A DNA stretch of 64,000 nucleotides, from contig SDUX01000010.1 of NCBI GenBank assembly GCA_008729055.1, positions 1,550,001 through 1,614,000 of the forward strand, in the 5' to 3' direction. Below, piece after piece: positions 1-12,470 of the stretch. The stretch comes from Pyropia haitanensis (taxonomy: Eukaryota; Rhodophyta; Bangiophyceae; Bangiales; Bangiaceae). Each line of letters opens with the position of its first letter. Positions within the stretch are counted from its first letter, which is position 1. The position numbers and the translations under genes were made by a program. The notes beneath the pieces are model-generated. The model saw only the letters and a list, made by a program, of their open reading frames with translations. It searched no databases and was not told the origin of the DNA.

Positions 1-1291
1 CCCGCCGTGGCCGCGGCTACCATGGGCGCCATGCACGCGCCCTCACCATGAGACCGGGGTGGCTCGACGGATGGTGGCTGGCGGCAAGGACGTCGTCGGC
101 GGTGGTGGCGGCGGCTATGGCGTCGGCGGCAGCAGCAGCTGCAGCAGCGACGGTGGTGGCGGCGGCGGCAGTATCGCGACCCCCCCCCGCGGGTTCCCGG
201 TCATGCCCATCCACCTCCCAGCTGCGGGTGGGGGGTGGCTGATGGTGGCTACCACACCGCCCAATGCGCTCATCTTTGTTGGAAGCGGGTGTTTGGTGCT
301 GGACTTTGCCGCCGCGTTGGCCCGAGGTGGCGGCGGCAAGCCGGTGGCGGTGACAAGGCGCCCGCCGTGTGGGGAGGCGTCCCGTTTTCCACGTCTTCAA
401 CGCCTGAGCGGTGGGTGTGGGCGTCGTGGCGGTTTTGGACGTTGGAGTCGCACGCCCACGGGATGCCTCGATGGGCGCCGCCGCCGCGGCGGCGCCCGCT
501 GTAGGCGCTCGTCTGCGACGAGTGGGGCGGAGGGGGGGGGAGGTCGGCCGTCCCGTCGTCTGCGCGCCGCACGTTGGGCGCGTGTGGTGTGTGGCGAGCT
601 GCTGCGGCGGTTTGCGCCCAGCTCAAAGGCCAGGGGGGGGGGGGGGGGGGGGGGGCGGGGGGGGGGCGGGCAGGCGGCCGGGAGGGTCGTCGTCATGCTA
701 TCACCGTGCCACGGGCGCCCTCTCCCTGAACGATGGCACGGCGGGTGGTTGGGCTTCCCACCCGCGCGGTGTGTGTCCGCTCATGCCACGGGCGGTCACT
801 CTTTGGGCACGGCCCTGCGTGCGGCGGTCGTGGCAACGGCAGCGGCGTTTGCCAGCGACGGCCGCCGTCGCGCATGACGGCGGCCGTGGTGGGGGTGGTG
901 GCGCCGGTGGTGCGGGCAGGCGCGGCGGGCGCGGTATCGCCTTTGCCGCGCGGGTGGAGGCGGGCCGGCGGGTGGTGTGGGGCCCGCCCACGCGGCGGCG
1001 CGTGCGGCGGCAGGTGCGGGTGCGCTGGCGCCCTTGGCATGGACGGTGGGCGTCGCGTGGGGCGGCGGTGGTGGCGGCGACGCGACCGCGCTCCCCCCTT
1101 CCCCTTTTGGCCGCCACTCGCCGCGCGCCGGTGGCGCGAGCCACTGGGGCGGCGTCGGAGCGGCGGCAGCCGACGGTGCTCGACGCGCTTCCCCCCGCGC
1201 GGTGGGCCCCCCGGTGCGGCGGCCGCCACGGCCGCCGCCGCCGCCGCCACCGCCGCCGCCACCGCCGCGGCCACCACAGACGACCGCCGCG

Positions 1292-1335
<44 letters not shown>

Positions 1336-2457
1336 GGCTCCACGTCTCTGCAATCCCCGACGCACGACCGACGGCGCCGCGGCGTGCCCGCGACGTCGAC
1401 CCGCTCGGGGCCACCGCCGCGCGGCGGGCCGCCGCGGCGCGCGTCGCGGCGTCGCGCGTCGGCCCCCCCCCCCCCCCCCGCGGGCGTCGTGCGTCTCCTC
1501 CCCCGCCCCGCCACCCGGCCGGTGCGCACGCCGCCAGCGTCCCCCACTGTGCGCCCATGGGCGGGGCCGGCCGGCCGCCGCGGCGCACGCCGCCGGCGGC
1601 CGCGGCCGCGGCGGCCGCCGCGGCGCTTGGTCCGCCCGCCGGCAGCGGGGAGGGGGGGGGGGGGGGGGGGTGGGGAAGGGGGGGGGGGAGCCGCCAGCGG
1701 CGGCGGAGGCATGCGCGCCGTCGACGCGGTGCGGCGCGGGGGGGGGGGGGGGGAGGGCCGCTGTGGCGGGCGTGCCCGGATGCGGGGCGGCCGCCCCCCC
1801 GCGCCGACCCCTTTGTTCCACCGTGCCGCCGCGGTCGCGCGGCTCTGGTCCCCCCCCCCTCGTGGCCGCCGGCCGCCGCGGCCGGCCCGCCGCCTCCTCG
1901 GCCGGCCCGCCGCCGTGGCGGTGTGGCGGCGGCCGTCGCGGGTCGCGGCGGCCGCCACGCGTCGGCGGCGCGGCTGGCCGGCGGCGCGGCGGCGGCGGTG
2001 GCCCCGCGGCGGTGGCGGTGGCGGCGGCGGCGGTGCCGCCGGCGCGTGACCCGGCGGCGGCTGGCGACGGCGACAGCGCCGCGGGGCGACATGACGTGGG
2101 GGGGGAGGCCGGCGGCGCGCTGGCCGCCCGCCGCTGGCAGCGGGCGGTCATGTCCGCGGTCCCGCTCTTCCCGCTCGCCGGCGCTCGTCTCTTCCCGTTT
2201 GCTGCGCGAGGGGCTGTTGCTGCAGCCCCTTTGGCGTGTTCCCCCCTCTCTCCCCACCCGTCGCTACACGTCGTGGTCTTTTCTTCCAGGCGGCCGTTGT
2301 GTCGTCGTCTCCCGCGGGTGGTCTTTCCCCCTCGCTGCGGTTGCCCCCCCCCCCCCCCCCCCCTTGTTTGGCGTTGACCCGCCAGCCCCTGGGGCGGTCC
2401 CCCCCCCCCACGCGTTCCGTTCCCCCCCTTGTCATCGCCCTCGCCCCGTACCCGGTC
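1..2457. other. GC-extreme low-complexity sequence, no gene resolved
   Basis: Dominated by GCC/GGC triplet repeats (clearest at 1225-1340) and runs of G or C up to about 20 bases. Open frames exist on both strands but read as Ala, Gly, Pro or Arg homopolymers without any recognisable domain. The last 200 bases are the pyrimidine-rich leader of the downstream K+ channel gene. Confidence 0.5.
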
Positions 2458-3263
2458 ATGCCGCCGCTCCCCGCCTGCCCAGACACCTGGCCGGCGGCGT
2501 CGGCGCGCCGCGCGGGCTCCCCCTCTGGCGGCACGGACCCGACCGCCGCCGAGGCGCCGCGCCCGTCGGCGGCGGCACCCGCGGCGGCGGCGGCGGCACG
2601 GGTGGCGGCGGCGGCGCCTGCCGTCCCGGCACCCCGGCCGCCCCGCTGGCGCACCCCCCCCACGCCCGACGGCGGCGCCGCCGTCGCGGCCGCCGCCGCC
2701 GTGGCGGCCGACACCGCGGCGGCCGCCACCCGTGGCGCGTCGCGCGTGAGGGCGCCGCCGCTGCTGCGGCGGTCGGCGACGGTGTCGGGGGCGGGGGTGG
2801 GCGGCGGGGACGACCTGCGGCTCTGCCCGTCGCTGCGCTCTGCGGCCGCCACGGCCGCCGCCGTCGACGGCGCCGTTGCCGACGCGGGCCGCCGCCGGGG
2901 CGGGCACTCGGCGGGGCGGCTGCGGCGGACGGCGGCGCGGGTGGGCCTGGCGCCGCGGCCGCCACCGGCCGCGGTCGGCGGCGGCGGCGACGGCGACGGC
3001 GGCGACGGCGGCGGTGGCGGCGGCGGTGGCGACGGCGGCAGCGACGGCGGCAGCCGCCGCCGCTCGGCCGGCGTCCCTGGCCTGTGGGTGCCGACGGTCG
3101 TGCGCGTGGCGGGGGGCGCCACAGCCCGTCATGGCGTGGCGGGTGGGGACGGCAGCGGCGGCGCCGCGGGGCGCGGCTATGACTCGTGTGCGGATGGCAG
3201 AGGCGGCGGCGGTGGCGGCGGTGGCGGCGGCGGCGGTGGCGGCGGCGTCGACTGGGATGGCGA

Positions 3264-3318
<55 letters not shown>

Positions 3319-4647
3319 TCCGCCGCCGCCACGGCGGCTGCTGCGCGCGCGGCGGCGGCTGCGGACGTGGACGACCGCGTGGCGCGGCTGCTGGGCGGCC
3401 TCGCCGACGAGGAGGCCGACGCGGAGCGCCTGTGGTGGGCCGCCGCCGCGGCGGTCGCCACCCACTTGGCCGTTGGGATGACGGTGTACCGGGCGCTGGA
3501 GGGGTGGTCGTGGCTCGACTGCCTCTACTTTTGTGTCGTGACTGTTCGTTTGGGGGGGGGGGGGGGGGCGTGGGGTGGGGTCAGGGGGGGGTTGAGCACC
3601 ACTTTCTCACCAGCGCTGGTGGGCGGGGACATGAGATGGATAGCGTGCGTCGTGTGCACGGTCGTGTGGGCCAGTAGCTGCGAGCTGGGAGGCGGGGCGT
3701 GTGACCAGGCTGGCGCTGACCCTGTGCGCTCTGTTCTGCGGGTGGCTGCTAGGCGTGCGTTTGTGTTGGGTGCCCGCCGTCGCCCCCCCCCCCTCTCACC
3801 TGGTTGTACTCTGTGGCCTGCCTGTCTGCCCCCCCTCACGCCGCACGACTCATCAGATGCTGACGGTGGGGTTTGGGGACCTGGTGCCGACGCGGCCCGT
3901 CTCCAAGGCGTTTACCATCCTCTTCATCCTCGTGTCCATCCTGCTGGCCACCGCCGCGTTGGCCCACCTGGTCGGCACGCTCGTCGACCGGCAGGAGGAA
4001 GTGGTGCTGGCGCACCTGTTTGCCCAACGCGGTGACGGCGGTGGCGGCGGCGGCGACCCGGCGGCGCCCGCCGCCGACGGCCTCGGCGAGCCGTCGCCGC
4101 CGCTGCTGCCGCCGCCCCCCCCACCGCCGCGACGGACGCGGCAGAGGCGGCGGCGGACCGGGCGCGGCTGGCGGTGCTGGCCAGCCTCGCGGCGGCCACC
4201 CTCGGCGCCGGGACGGTCGGCTTTGGCGCGCTCTGCGGCCTCCCCCCCCTCGACGCGCTCTACCTCGCCACCACCGGCGCGTCGACGGTCGGCTATGGGG
4301 ACGCGACGCCCGCCTCGCCCGCCGCGCGCGCGTTTGCCGTTGGCTGGCTGCTGCTCGCCGAGGTGACGCTCGCGCGGGCGGTGGCGGCGGCGGCCGCGGC
4401 GCGCGGGCGCGCCAAGGTGCGCCGCGCGGTGGGGCGGCTGCTGGCGGCGCCGTTTGGGGTGGCGGACCTGGCCGCCGCGGACCTGGTCGGCGACGGGCGG
4501 GTCAGCTGGGCCGAGTACCTGTACATGATGCTGCTGCGGACGGGGCGGGTGGGGCGGGCGGAGCTCGACGCGCTGCGCGCGAGCTTTGACGCGCGCGACG
4601 TGAGCGGCTCGGGGACGATTGACTATGCCGACTGCGTGGGGGTGTAG
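2458..4647 (+). CDS. two-pore domain K+ channel (TPK/KCO type) with EF-hand
   Basis: Two-pore K+-selective channel; in plants such proteins sit mostly in the vacuolar membrane and are Ca2+-gated through C-terminal EF-hands. Exon 1 (2458-3543) encodes a roughly 300-residue Ala/Gly-rich leader and the first membrane helix before the pore. Intron 3544-3856 (GTTCGT...CATCAG, phase 0) interrupts the first pore loop, so the joined residues read YFCVVT then MLTVGFGDLVP. The second pore carries STVGYGDATP, followed by a C-terminal EF-hand with DVSGSGTIDYAD. The two pores lie in different frames; the switch falls at a C8 run (4115-4122) and one extra base restores a 625-residue protein, so I read it as an assembly error. 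The ATG at 2458 is the first good start; the exact N-terminus is uncertain. Confidence 0.85.
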
Positions 4648-5492
4648 GGTTCCGGGGGGGCGGGGGGCGGGAGGAGGGAGGGGGGGGGGGGTGGGGGGGG
4701 TGGGTATAGGGGTGGAGCAGAGGACAGCCACGGTCGACGGCACTTGCGCAACGGGGGGAGAGGACACGCAACCGCCTCTCGTACGGCTCGCCCTCACCGT
4801 GTGCGTGGCTCTCCCGCTTTGGAAACGTGCAGCACCCGTCTTTTCTCTAGAGTCCTCGACTTTGCTTTCTACCCCGACTCGGCGGTACATACGTACGGTA
4901 GATACTGTACAAGACTGCGCTGACCAGCCGCACGGATGGTGGGCGGCACCACGTGGACCCACAACCTCGACGGCCCAATCTCGACGGCGGTCTATTTTTG
5001 CACTCGCCGCGCGGCGCGGATCACACGCACCCCCCCCCCCCCTCGCCGCCCGCCCGTGTGGCGCGAGCGCCGCCGACACGTGCCGGCCGCGGGCGTTCCC
5101 CGTCGGCGCTTCCCCCCCCCCCCGCCGCCACGCGTCGTCGTCTGCAGGCCACCCACCCCCCCACGGGGGTTCCATGCCCACGGGCTGCCGCCGGCGCCCT
5201 CCCCCCCCCCCCCCTCCGGCCCCCTCTAGCCCGCAACGGCCGTCGGTGGAACCCCCCTCCCCGTGGCCACGGGGCCGGCCGGCACGCCCTGCCGCGGCGG
5301 CCGACCGCCGCGGCGCGCCGCGACGGCGGCGGCGGCGGGGGGGGGAGGGGGCGCGTCGCCGCCGCGCCGGCGTGGCGGCCGCGGCGGCGCCGACGGGGTG
5401 GCTGGCGGGTGGCGGCACGGGGGTGCCCGCCCCCCGCCGCCGCCGTCCCGCCCCCCGTCGACGGCAACGGCGGCGGCGGCGACGGCGGTGGC

Positions 5493-5533
<41 letters not shown>

Positions 5534-6013
5534 GGGCCGGCGTGGCCGTTGACGGGCCGCCCTTTGCAGCACCGCCGCGGCGGCGTTTTGCCCCTCTGTG
5601 GGGGCGGGCGGGGGCTTGGCGAGGGCGGGGGGCGACGGCGGCGGCGTTTTGGTTTGGGGGGGGGGGGGGGGGGAGGGGGGGGGTTGGCGGGGGGGGGGGG
5701 GGGTCGTAGGCCATGCGGTAACGGCACGCTCACCGGCCTGCACAGTGCGGTCTGGGCGGCGCCCGCGCGCGCGGGCGCGCGCCCGTGGGCGGCCGGCCGC
5801 GACGGCACTGGCGCGGCGGCCGGCGGCTTTCCGCGTCCTTAACCGCCCGGCGCTGCGGCCCGCGGCTGCCCGTGAGTGCATCCCCACCCGCCACCCGCCC
5901 ACGGCGCGGTCCGTCCCTCCGCACAGCGCTTCCCCCCCCCCCCCCCTCTCCCCACGTTCATCCTCACCCCCCCTCTCCCCTCGGCCATTTCCCCCCCCCG
6001 CGGCGGCGCCCCC
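4648..6013. other. intergenic region
   Basis: Contains a less GC-rich island (about 4720-4990, with several GTAC-containing words near 4880-4920) flanked by G and C homopolymers. The 5900-6013 part is a C-rich leader directly before the glycosyltransferase start. No gene recognised; long frames across 5020-5840 are Pro/Arg/Gly low complexity. Confidence 0.5.
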
Positions 6014-6328
6014 ATGACCGCGACGGCGTGCCCCCCCGGGGCGCCGCGGGTGCCCCGCGGCGGCCGCCCCTCGCCGCGGCGGCGCCCCCTTGGCCGCGAG
6101 CCCCCCGCCGGCGGCCACCGGCGGGCGCTCGCCGCGTCGGCGGGCCTCTGCGTCGGCCTGTCTGCGCTGCTCACCGCCGCCGCCGTTGGCACCGTCTACT
6201 GGCAGCCCGCCGTTGCGGGGTCGCCGCCGCCGCGACGGGTGCCGCCGCCGCCCGCGGCGGTGGACGGCGGCGCGGCCGCCCCGCGCGCCGCGCCGCCGCG
6301 TGCCGTCATTGTGCGGACCGCCGCCGCG

Positions 6329-6360
<32 letters not shown>

Positions 6361-6810
6361 TGCGGCCGCCGCTGGCGTGGCCGCCGCCACCATTGATGGC
6401 GGTGCCGGCGGGTCCCCGCCCACGCCAGACGATGCCGCCGTGCCGGCGGTCCAGGCGGTGACCGCGGCCGCGCGTCAAACGCTGGCCGAGGCCGACGCCG
6501 CCGACGCGGGCGGGGACGGGGCGGCCGCCGCCGTCGGCCGCCGCCCCGCCCGCCGGGGCGACCTGTTCCGCACGCTCATGGCCTCCCGCCGGGCCGGCCT
6601 CGCGGCTCCCCACCCGTACAACGCGAGCCGCAGCCTCGGCGACGGCAAGCCGCACTACCTCGTCGAGTGTGTCCTCGTCAAGCGCGGCGGGGACATCCTC
6701 CGCGAGCACCTCATCCGCAACGGCCTGGCCGGCGTCGACCACTTTTACGTCTTTGACGACAACACCGCGTCGGCGGCGCCCGCCGCGGCGGGCCTCGCCG
6801 ACGACCGGGT

Positions 6811-6843
<33 letters not shown>

Positions 6844-8055
6844 CGGGGCGGCCGGCGAGGCGGAGCGGGAGGAGGACCTCCGCGACGTGCTCTCCGCGTT
6901 TGACCCGTCGGTGTACACGCTCGTCCGGTCGGTACCGCGGCGCGTCACCGCCGAGGCGGTGACGGACCACGTGCAGGTGCAGCGGCGGACGTACCACCAC
7001 TGCGCCAAGGCGTACGGGCCGTCGACGACGTGGATGGCGTTTGTGGATACGGACGAGTTTTTCGAGACCCACCACCCCGGCCGCTTTCCCGGCGGGGGCG
7101 GCGCCGACGGCGGCGACGCCTTTGGCGAGGTCCCCTTCATGCGCCTATCCCTGGCACGGCAGCAGGCCACCGCCCCCGCCGTGCCCGTCCGGTGGTCGAC
7201 GGCGCTGACCAACGGCCAGCAGCTGCCGCCGGCGGATGGCTCCTCCCTCGCCGCCCACTTCCCGCTCGTGTGCGACGTGCAGGGCAACCCGCGGGCGCTG
7301 CGGGACTACAAGAGCGTCGTGCAGCCCGCGACGATTGACTTTGACCACTGGTATGTCGCGCGGGCCTTCCTCATCCACGGCGTCAAGGACGTCCCGCTGC
7401 GGGCGGTGGCGCCGCACGCCGCCACCGACGCGGCCGCCGCGGCGGCCGCCGCGACGGTGGCGGCGACGGCCGCGGCGGGGTCCACCCGCGTCGAGTGGTA
7501 CGAGTTCCGCCACCGCCCGCCGTTTGCGGGCGTCGTGGCGGCGGCGCCGCTCGAGGCCGCCGCCGACCACACGATCGTGCACTACTGGTCGCGGGATCTG
7601 CTGTCGTACGCGCGCAAGATGGCGCGGGGGCGGCCCAACGGGGGCGCCGGCAAGGGCGGACCCCGCACGCTGGCCGACCTGCTCCTCCGCGAGCGCGCGT
7701 GCACCGCCGTCGCGCGCGTCGCGTCGGTCGCGGCACGCCTGCCGACGGTCGAGCGGTACATGGACGACCTGCCCCGGCTGGACGCGCGCGCCCTCAAGTG
7801 GCTCGACGGCGACGACGGGCCCGGCGACGCGGATGCAGGCGCGGCCGCCGCCGACGCGGCGGGCGGGGCGCAGGGGGAGGTGGTGGCGGCGGCCGCCGCC
7901 GAGACAGACGACGCCGCGCTCGCGGCGGTGGCCAGCCAGGACGCCAAGGCCGCCACGCTGGTGCGGCGGCTGCGGCAGCGGACGCCCCTCGACGCCGCCG
8001 CCATGTGCACCCGCTACGCGGTGTGCGAGCACGACGCGGCGGGGCGGCGGCTGGT

Positions 8056-8092
<37 letters not shown>

Positions 8093-8251
8093 GCCGCGTC
8101 GGCCGCCGCCGCCGCCACGGGCGGCGCCGCCGCCGCCGCGGGCGCGGCGGTGTTTCCCTACGCGTGGGTCACGTGGTACTTTCACGCCGCGCTGGACGCG
8201 GACGCGGCCGCGTTTGTGGCCACGCCGCTGCCGCCGAGGCGGTTTTACTAG
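6014..8251 (+). CDS. type II membrane glycosyltransferase, GT92/DUF23-like
   Basis: Predicted Golgi or ER glycosyltransferase of 745 residues, intronless. Residues about 37-66 form one hydrophobic signal-anchor after an Arg-rich cytosolic tip, followed by an Ala/Pro stem. The catalytic part begins near residue 212 with HYLVECVLVKRGGDIL and contains FYVFDDNT (about 244) and WMAFVDTDEFF (about 340), the two acidic motifs seen in GT92/DUF23-type enzymes, the second giving the DxD metal-nucleotide-sugar site. Conserved-looking sequence continues to HYWSRDL (about 523). The C-terminal third is Ala-rich with a Pro tract around 8055-8090. ATG 6014 follows a C-rich leader. The family assignment rests on motifs; donor and acceptor sugars cannot be read from the sequence. 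Confidence 0.8.
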
Positions 8252-8392
8252 CGGGGCCGTCGGCCGCGGTTGCGGGGGGGGGGGGCGGGGGGGGGGAGAG
8301 GAAGGTCCCCCCGCCGCTTGGACGGGGCACCGCACCAGCGCGGGTGCCACCGTCCTTGAACAAACTGCCTATTTAACACGGTCACTGTATAT

Positions 8393-8398
8393 AATAAA
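8393..8398 (+). promoter_or_regulatory. AATAAA polyadenylation-like signal
   Basis: Canonical hexamer in an AT-rich patch 142 bases after the stop of the GT92-like gene. It is the only clear AATAAA placed just behind a stop codon in this window; other genes show no obvious hexamer. Confidence 0.5.
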
Positions 8399-8800
8399 GT
8401 CCCATGGTCTGTCCCGGTTCTTGCGCCTGTTTTTGTAGTGCCGCGCGACGGTGCGCGGGTGCCGCTGGTGCCCGCCGCGTCGCCGCCGCCGCTGGCGGTG
8501 GGCGCTGCCGTCGTCAACCACCGCGGATACCGCCGCCCCCCATTCCCACCTGTTCCTGAAAAGAATGTATCAAAAAAAGAAAAAAGTCAGTCCGCATGTT
8601 TCGTCTCCGACGGCAACTTTCCCTCGTGCGATCCGCGGTCGCGGTCGCGCGCTTTTTTTTTTGCGTGCCCAGTGTCTGGCCCCCCCACGCGGATCGCCGC
8701 GGGTCCCACCGCGCGCCAACCCCCCAGCCCCGCTGCCGACGCCACCGCGCGTCAACCCCCCCCCATCGCCGCGGTCACCCCATCCCCCCCCCCCCCGCCC

Positions 8801-8892
8801 TCCATCCGCTGTGCTACTGTCCAGCAGCGCGGGTGCCGCTCCCCCCTCCGTCCGCTGTGCTCCTGTCCAGCAGCGCGGGTGCCGCTCCCCCC
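8801..8892. repeat. 46-bp tandem duplication
   Basis: Two near-identical 46-base copies (8801-8846 and 8847-8892), each containing CCGCTGTGCT followed by GTCCAGCAGCGCGGGTGCCG. They lie about 230-320 bases before the start of the DUF819 gene, in its upstream region. Confidence 0.85.
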
Positions 8893-9123
8893 TCCCCCTT
8901 TTACTGGTGCGACGAGCCCCCGCCCCCCCCATCTTGTTTCCTCAGCCCGCCCCCCCCCCCCCCCCAACCCTCCCCTTGCCGTCTCGGCTGCCCGCCGCCG
9001 TCCCCACCGCCGCCGTCTGTCGGCCCTGCCGCCGCCAGCCGGCCGCGATGGCCGCCACCTTCCTGCCACCCCCCCCCCCCACCTCGGCGGCGGGGCGTCG
9101 CCGCCGCTGCGCCCCCCCCTGCC

Positions 9124-9212
9124 ATGGACGGCCACGCTCCCCGCCGCGCGCGCCGCGGGCGCCCCCTGCGGTCGCCCGCCGCGGCGGGCGGCGCGCCCGC
9201 GGGGCCGCCGCC

Positions 9213-9244
<32 letters not shown>

Positions 9245-10750
9245 CCCCCCCCCCCCTCCACGCGGCGCTCATCCCCCCCGACGCGCCCGTCGCGACGCTC
9301 GCCGCCGTCGGCACCGCCGCGGTCGCCGGCATGGCCGCCGCCCGCACCACCGCCGCGGGCCGGTCGCTGACCGGCCCCGTCGCGGCGATGCTCGCCGGCG
9401 CCGCCGCCGTCCACGCCGGCGTCGTGGGCCCACCGCCGGGGTGGGCGGCCGCGCTGATGGCGGCGGCGGCGCGGCTGGCGACGCCGCTCCTCCTCCTCCG
9501 CGCCGACGGTCGGGCGGTGGCGGCGGTGGGGGGGGGGATGGGCGCCGCCGCGCTCGTCGCGGCCGCCGCGTCGGTGGTGGCGGCGGTCGTCGCGTACGTG
9601 GTGATTGGGGGGGGGGGGGGGGTGCCGCCGCCGCCGCCGCCGCCGCCGCCACCGCCGCCACCGCCACCACCGCCACCACCGCCGGGGGGGGCGGTGGGGG
9701 GGGGGACCTGCTGTGGCGCCTCGCCGCGGCGGTGGCGGCCAAAAACGTGGGCGGCGGCCTCAACTTTATGGCCGTCGTGGCGGTGCTGGGCGTGCCCGCG
9801 TCGGCGGTGCCGGCCGCGCTGACGGCGGATAACCTGGTCGGGCTGGCCTACTTTCCCGCCGTCAGCGCGGTGGGGGGGTGGGTGGAGCGGCGGTGGCGGC
9901 AGCAGCCGCCGGTTGGGGGGGGGGGGGGTTGGCCGTCGCCGCCGCGCCCGCCGCCGCCGCCGCGCCCGCCGCCGCCGCCGCCGCGCCCGCCGCCGCGCCC
10001 GCCGTCGCCGCACCGGCGGTGACGGCGCCCGCGGCGGTGCCCGCGGCGGCGGCACCCGCCGCCGCCGCCGCGGCCGCCACCACCGCTGCCACCGTACCGC
10101 CGGCGGCGGCACCCGCCGCGGCGGCGGTACCCCCCCCCCCCTCCCCCCCCGCGTGCGCCGTCGAGCGCCTCCTCACCGTCCTCACCTTTGCCGCCGCCAT
10201 CACCGCCGCCGCCAGCCGCGCCTCCCCCCGCCTGGCGCTGCCGCTCGTCACCGCCGCGACGGTCGCGGTCGCGACCGCCGCGCCACGCCGCGTCGCGCCG
10301 CTCCTCCCCGCCGCCGACCTTGCCGGCAACGCCCTCCTCTACCTCTACTTTGCCGCCGCGGGCGTCGCGGGCGGCCGCGTCGGCGGCACCGCGTCGGCCG
10401 CCGCGGGCGGCCTCTTGCCGCCGCTCCTCGTCTATTGTGCCGTCCTGTACGTGGTCCACGCGGCGGTGGTGGTGGCGGCGGCGTGGCTGGGGGGGGGGCT
10501 CCCGCCCCGCGCCGGCCGCCCGGCGGGCGGCGGCGGCGTCGGCGGCGGCGGCGAGCGCTGGGCACGGCGGCTGCTGCTCGCGTCCAACGCGGCGATTGGC
10601 GGGCCCGCGACGGCGGCGGCGCTGGCGGCGGGGCGCGGCGGCCGCTGGCGCGACGACGCGGTGCCAGCAGTGTTGGTGGGCGTGGGGGGGAACGTGGTCG
10701 GCACGTTTGTGGGGCTGGCGCTCGGCTGGGGGGTGCTGCGGTGGCTGTAG
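9124..10750 (+). CDS. DUF819 family multi-pass membrane protein
   Basis: Homologue of the DUF819 family (bacterial YjcL-like; plant members appear chloroplast-targeted), function unknown. N-terminus is Arg/Pro-rich and could be a transit peptide. Hydrophobic segments start near 9280. Family signatures seen: KNVGGGLNFMAV near 9746, ALTADNLVGLAYFP near 9820, and ASNAAIGGPATAAALA plus VGVGGNVVGTFVG at the C-terminus. These parts lie in three frames. The switches fall within G runs at 9607-9622 or 9684-9705, and 9915-9928; one added base at each restores 542 residues. Poly-Ala/Pro segments lie between helices. An alternative ATG at 9048 would need a different frame. No intron is needed. About 85% sure of family. 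Confidence 0.8.
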
Positions 10751-11238
10751 GAGGAAAGGGAGGGGGGGGGGGGGCGGGGGGAGGAGGCAGGGGGAGGAAG
10801 GGGGGGGGGTTGGCCGCACGGGGCGGACGGCGGCGACGTGGGCGCCCAGCCGGCCGGTCGAGTGCAGGCGTGGACCGCTGGGTGCGGCACGGGGCGCACC
10901 CGCGGGACACCCCGCAGGCGCCGTCTGCCTCACACCGAGCGCTGTTGGCGCGCGGCGGGCCGGCAGCGGCGGTCACCCCCGGTCGCTCTGTCGACCTCGG
11001 CTGCTGCCTGCAGTCGTGTCCCTTGTCCTTGCCAATGGCGGTGCTGCGCGCGCGGCGCCGCCGCGTCACGTTCTGTTTTTTTGCGGGGGACGGCGGGCGC
11101 CGCCGCGGGAGCGCCCGCCCACGACGCCCAAGACGGCGGGGATGACAGCCGCACGCCGCCCCCTCCCCCCCCCTCTACGTCCCGTGCGCGCCTCCCTCCC
11201 CCACTGCCGGCGCCCACCACCGCGGCGGGCGCGGGGTC
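10751..11238. other. intergenic region
   Basis: G-rich just after the DUF819 stop, then mixed composition to about 11100. No gene or clear signal recognised. Confidence 0.4.
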
Positions 11239-12174
11239 TCAAGCACCCCTCCCCCCCCCCCCCTTGCCCTTGCCCTTCCCCCCCGTCGTACGGTTGCCCC
11301 CAACAAACACACAGTCCCCCGTCCGCGAGCGGTACCGCCCGTGCATCGTCCACAGCGCCGGCGCGGTCGGCGGCTGCAGCCGGACCGGGGCGGCGAGGCC
11401 CGCCGCGGCGGCCGCCCCGGCCCGCGTCACCGCCACGTCGTGGATGAGAAAGCCGACGCCGCGCGAGCAGTGCACCGCCGCCTTGCCTTGCACGCCCGCA
11501 CACGCGCTCGCGTTGCCCGTGACGGCGGCGCCAACGGCGGCGGCGGCCGCGTCGGCAGACGCCGCCGCCACCACCCGCCGCGTCAGCGCCGCCGCGGCGG
11601 CCGCGTCGGGCACCACAAAGTCCACCCACCGCGCCCGCAGCGCGGCGGCTGGGACGGCCGCCGCGGCCGACGGCGGCCGCGGTGGGACGTCTGTCTGGAC
11701 TGGGTGGGTGGATTGGAGGGGGGCGGCAGAGGACCGCCGGTCCCCGACGCGCACGGGCCAGTGTCGGACCCTCTGCCCGGCGGTGCGGGGTGACGTGGCG
11801 GGGGGCGGCGGCGGCGGGGGGGGGGGGGAAGTGCGCGGCCCGCGGGCGCCCGCGGTTTGAATTTTCGACCGCCGCCGCCGCCGGCGCGGCCGCCGCCGCC
11901 CGCGGCCGTGCGCGCACGGCGGGCGGGCGGCCGTCTCGCCTCCACCGGCCGCCGCCGCTGGCGGTGGCGGCGGCGGGGGACGCTCCCCCCCCCCCCCCCC
12001 CCTCCCCCCACCCACCCCACCACCCTCACCCCCGTCCGTCGGCACACGACCGCCGTCGGTGCGTGCCGCCACCGGCGGCGGCGGCACCACCGGCGGCCGG
12101 CGGCGTCGGCGTCTCTCTCCCCCACCCCCCCCCTGTCGGCGTCCCCTCCGCAGCCGCCCCCCCCTCCTCCCCAT
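11239..12174 (-). CDS. possible hypothetical protein, C-terminal part only convincing
   Basis: Not recognised. On the minus strand, 11700 to about 11270 reads as non-repetitive sequence with varied residues, including ALRARWVDFVVPD, GKAAVHCSRGVGFLIHDVAV and TMHGRYRSRTGDCVFVGGN, with two or more cysteines that could suit a secreted protein. Upstream of about 11860 the frame is Arg/Pro/Gly low complexity, so the ATG at 12174 is unlikely to be the true start; an exon boundary or homopolymer frame error probably lies near 11810-11860. It could also be non-coding. Confidence 0.3.
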   Translation of the reverse strand: MGRRGGRLRRGRRQGGGGGERRRRRRPPVVPPPPVAARTDGGRVPTDGGEGGGVGGGRGGGGGERPPPPPPPAAAAGGGETAARPPCAHGRGRRRPRRRRRRSKIQTAGARGPRTSPPPPPPPPPATSPRTAGQRVRHWPVRVGDRRSSAAPLQSTHPVQTDVPPRPPSAAAAVPAAALRARWVDFVVPDAAAAAALTRRVVAAASADAAAAAVGAAVTGNASACAGVQGKAAVHCSRGVGFLIHDVAVTRAGAAAAAGLAAPVRLQPPTAPALWTMHGRYRSRTGDCVFVGGNRTTGGKGKGKGGGGRGA

Positions 12175-12380
12175 CCCCCCCCCCTCCCCCCCAACGGCGG
12201 GTCACACGCCACCCCCTGCGGAGCTTCCCACGCCGCTCACGCCGGGCGGGGCAAGCACGCGCGGCGGCGCGGCGGGGCGGCCGCGCCACGCCGCGACCGG
12301 CGCGGCGCCCGCGCCGCCGCCGCGGCCGCCACCGCCGCGGCGGCGTCGGTGGCGGCGGCGGCGGCGGCGGCGGTGGCGGC

Positions 12381-12470
<90 letters not shown>

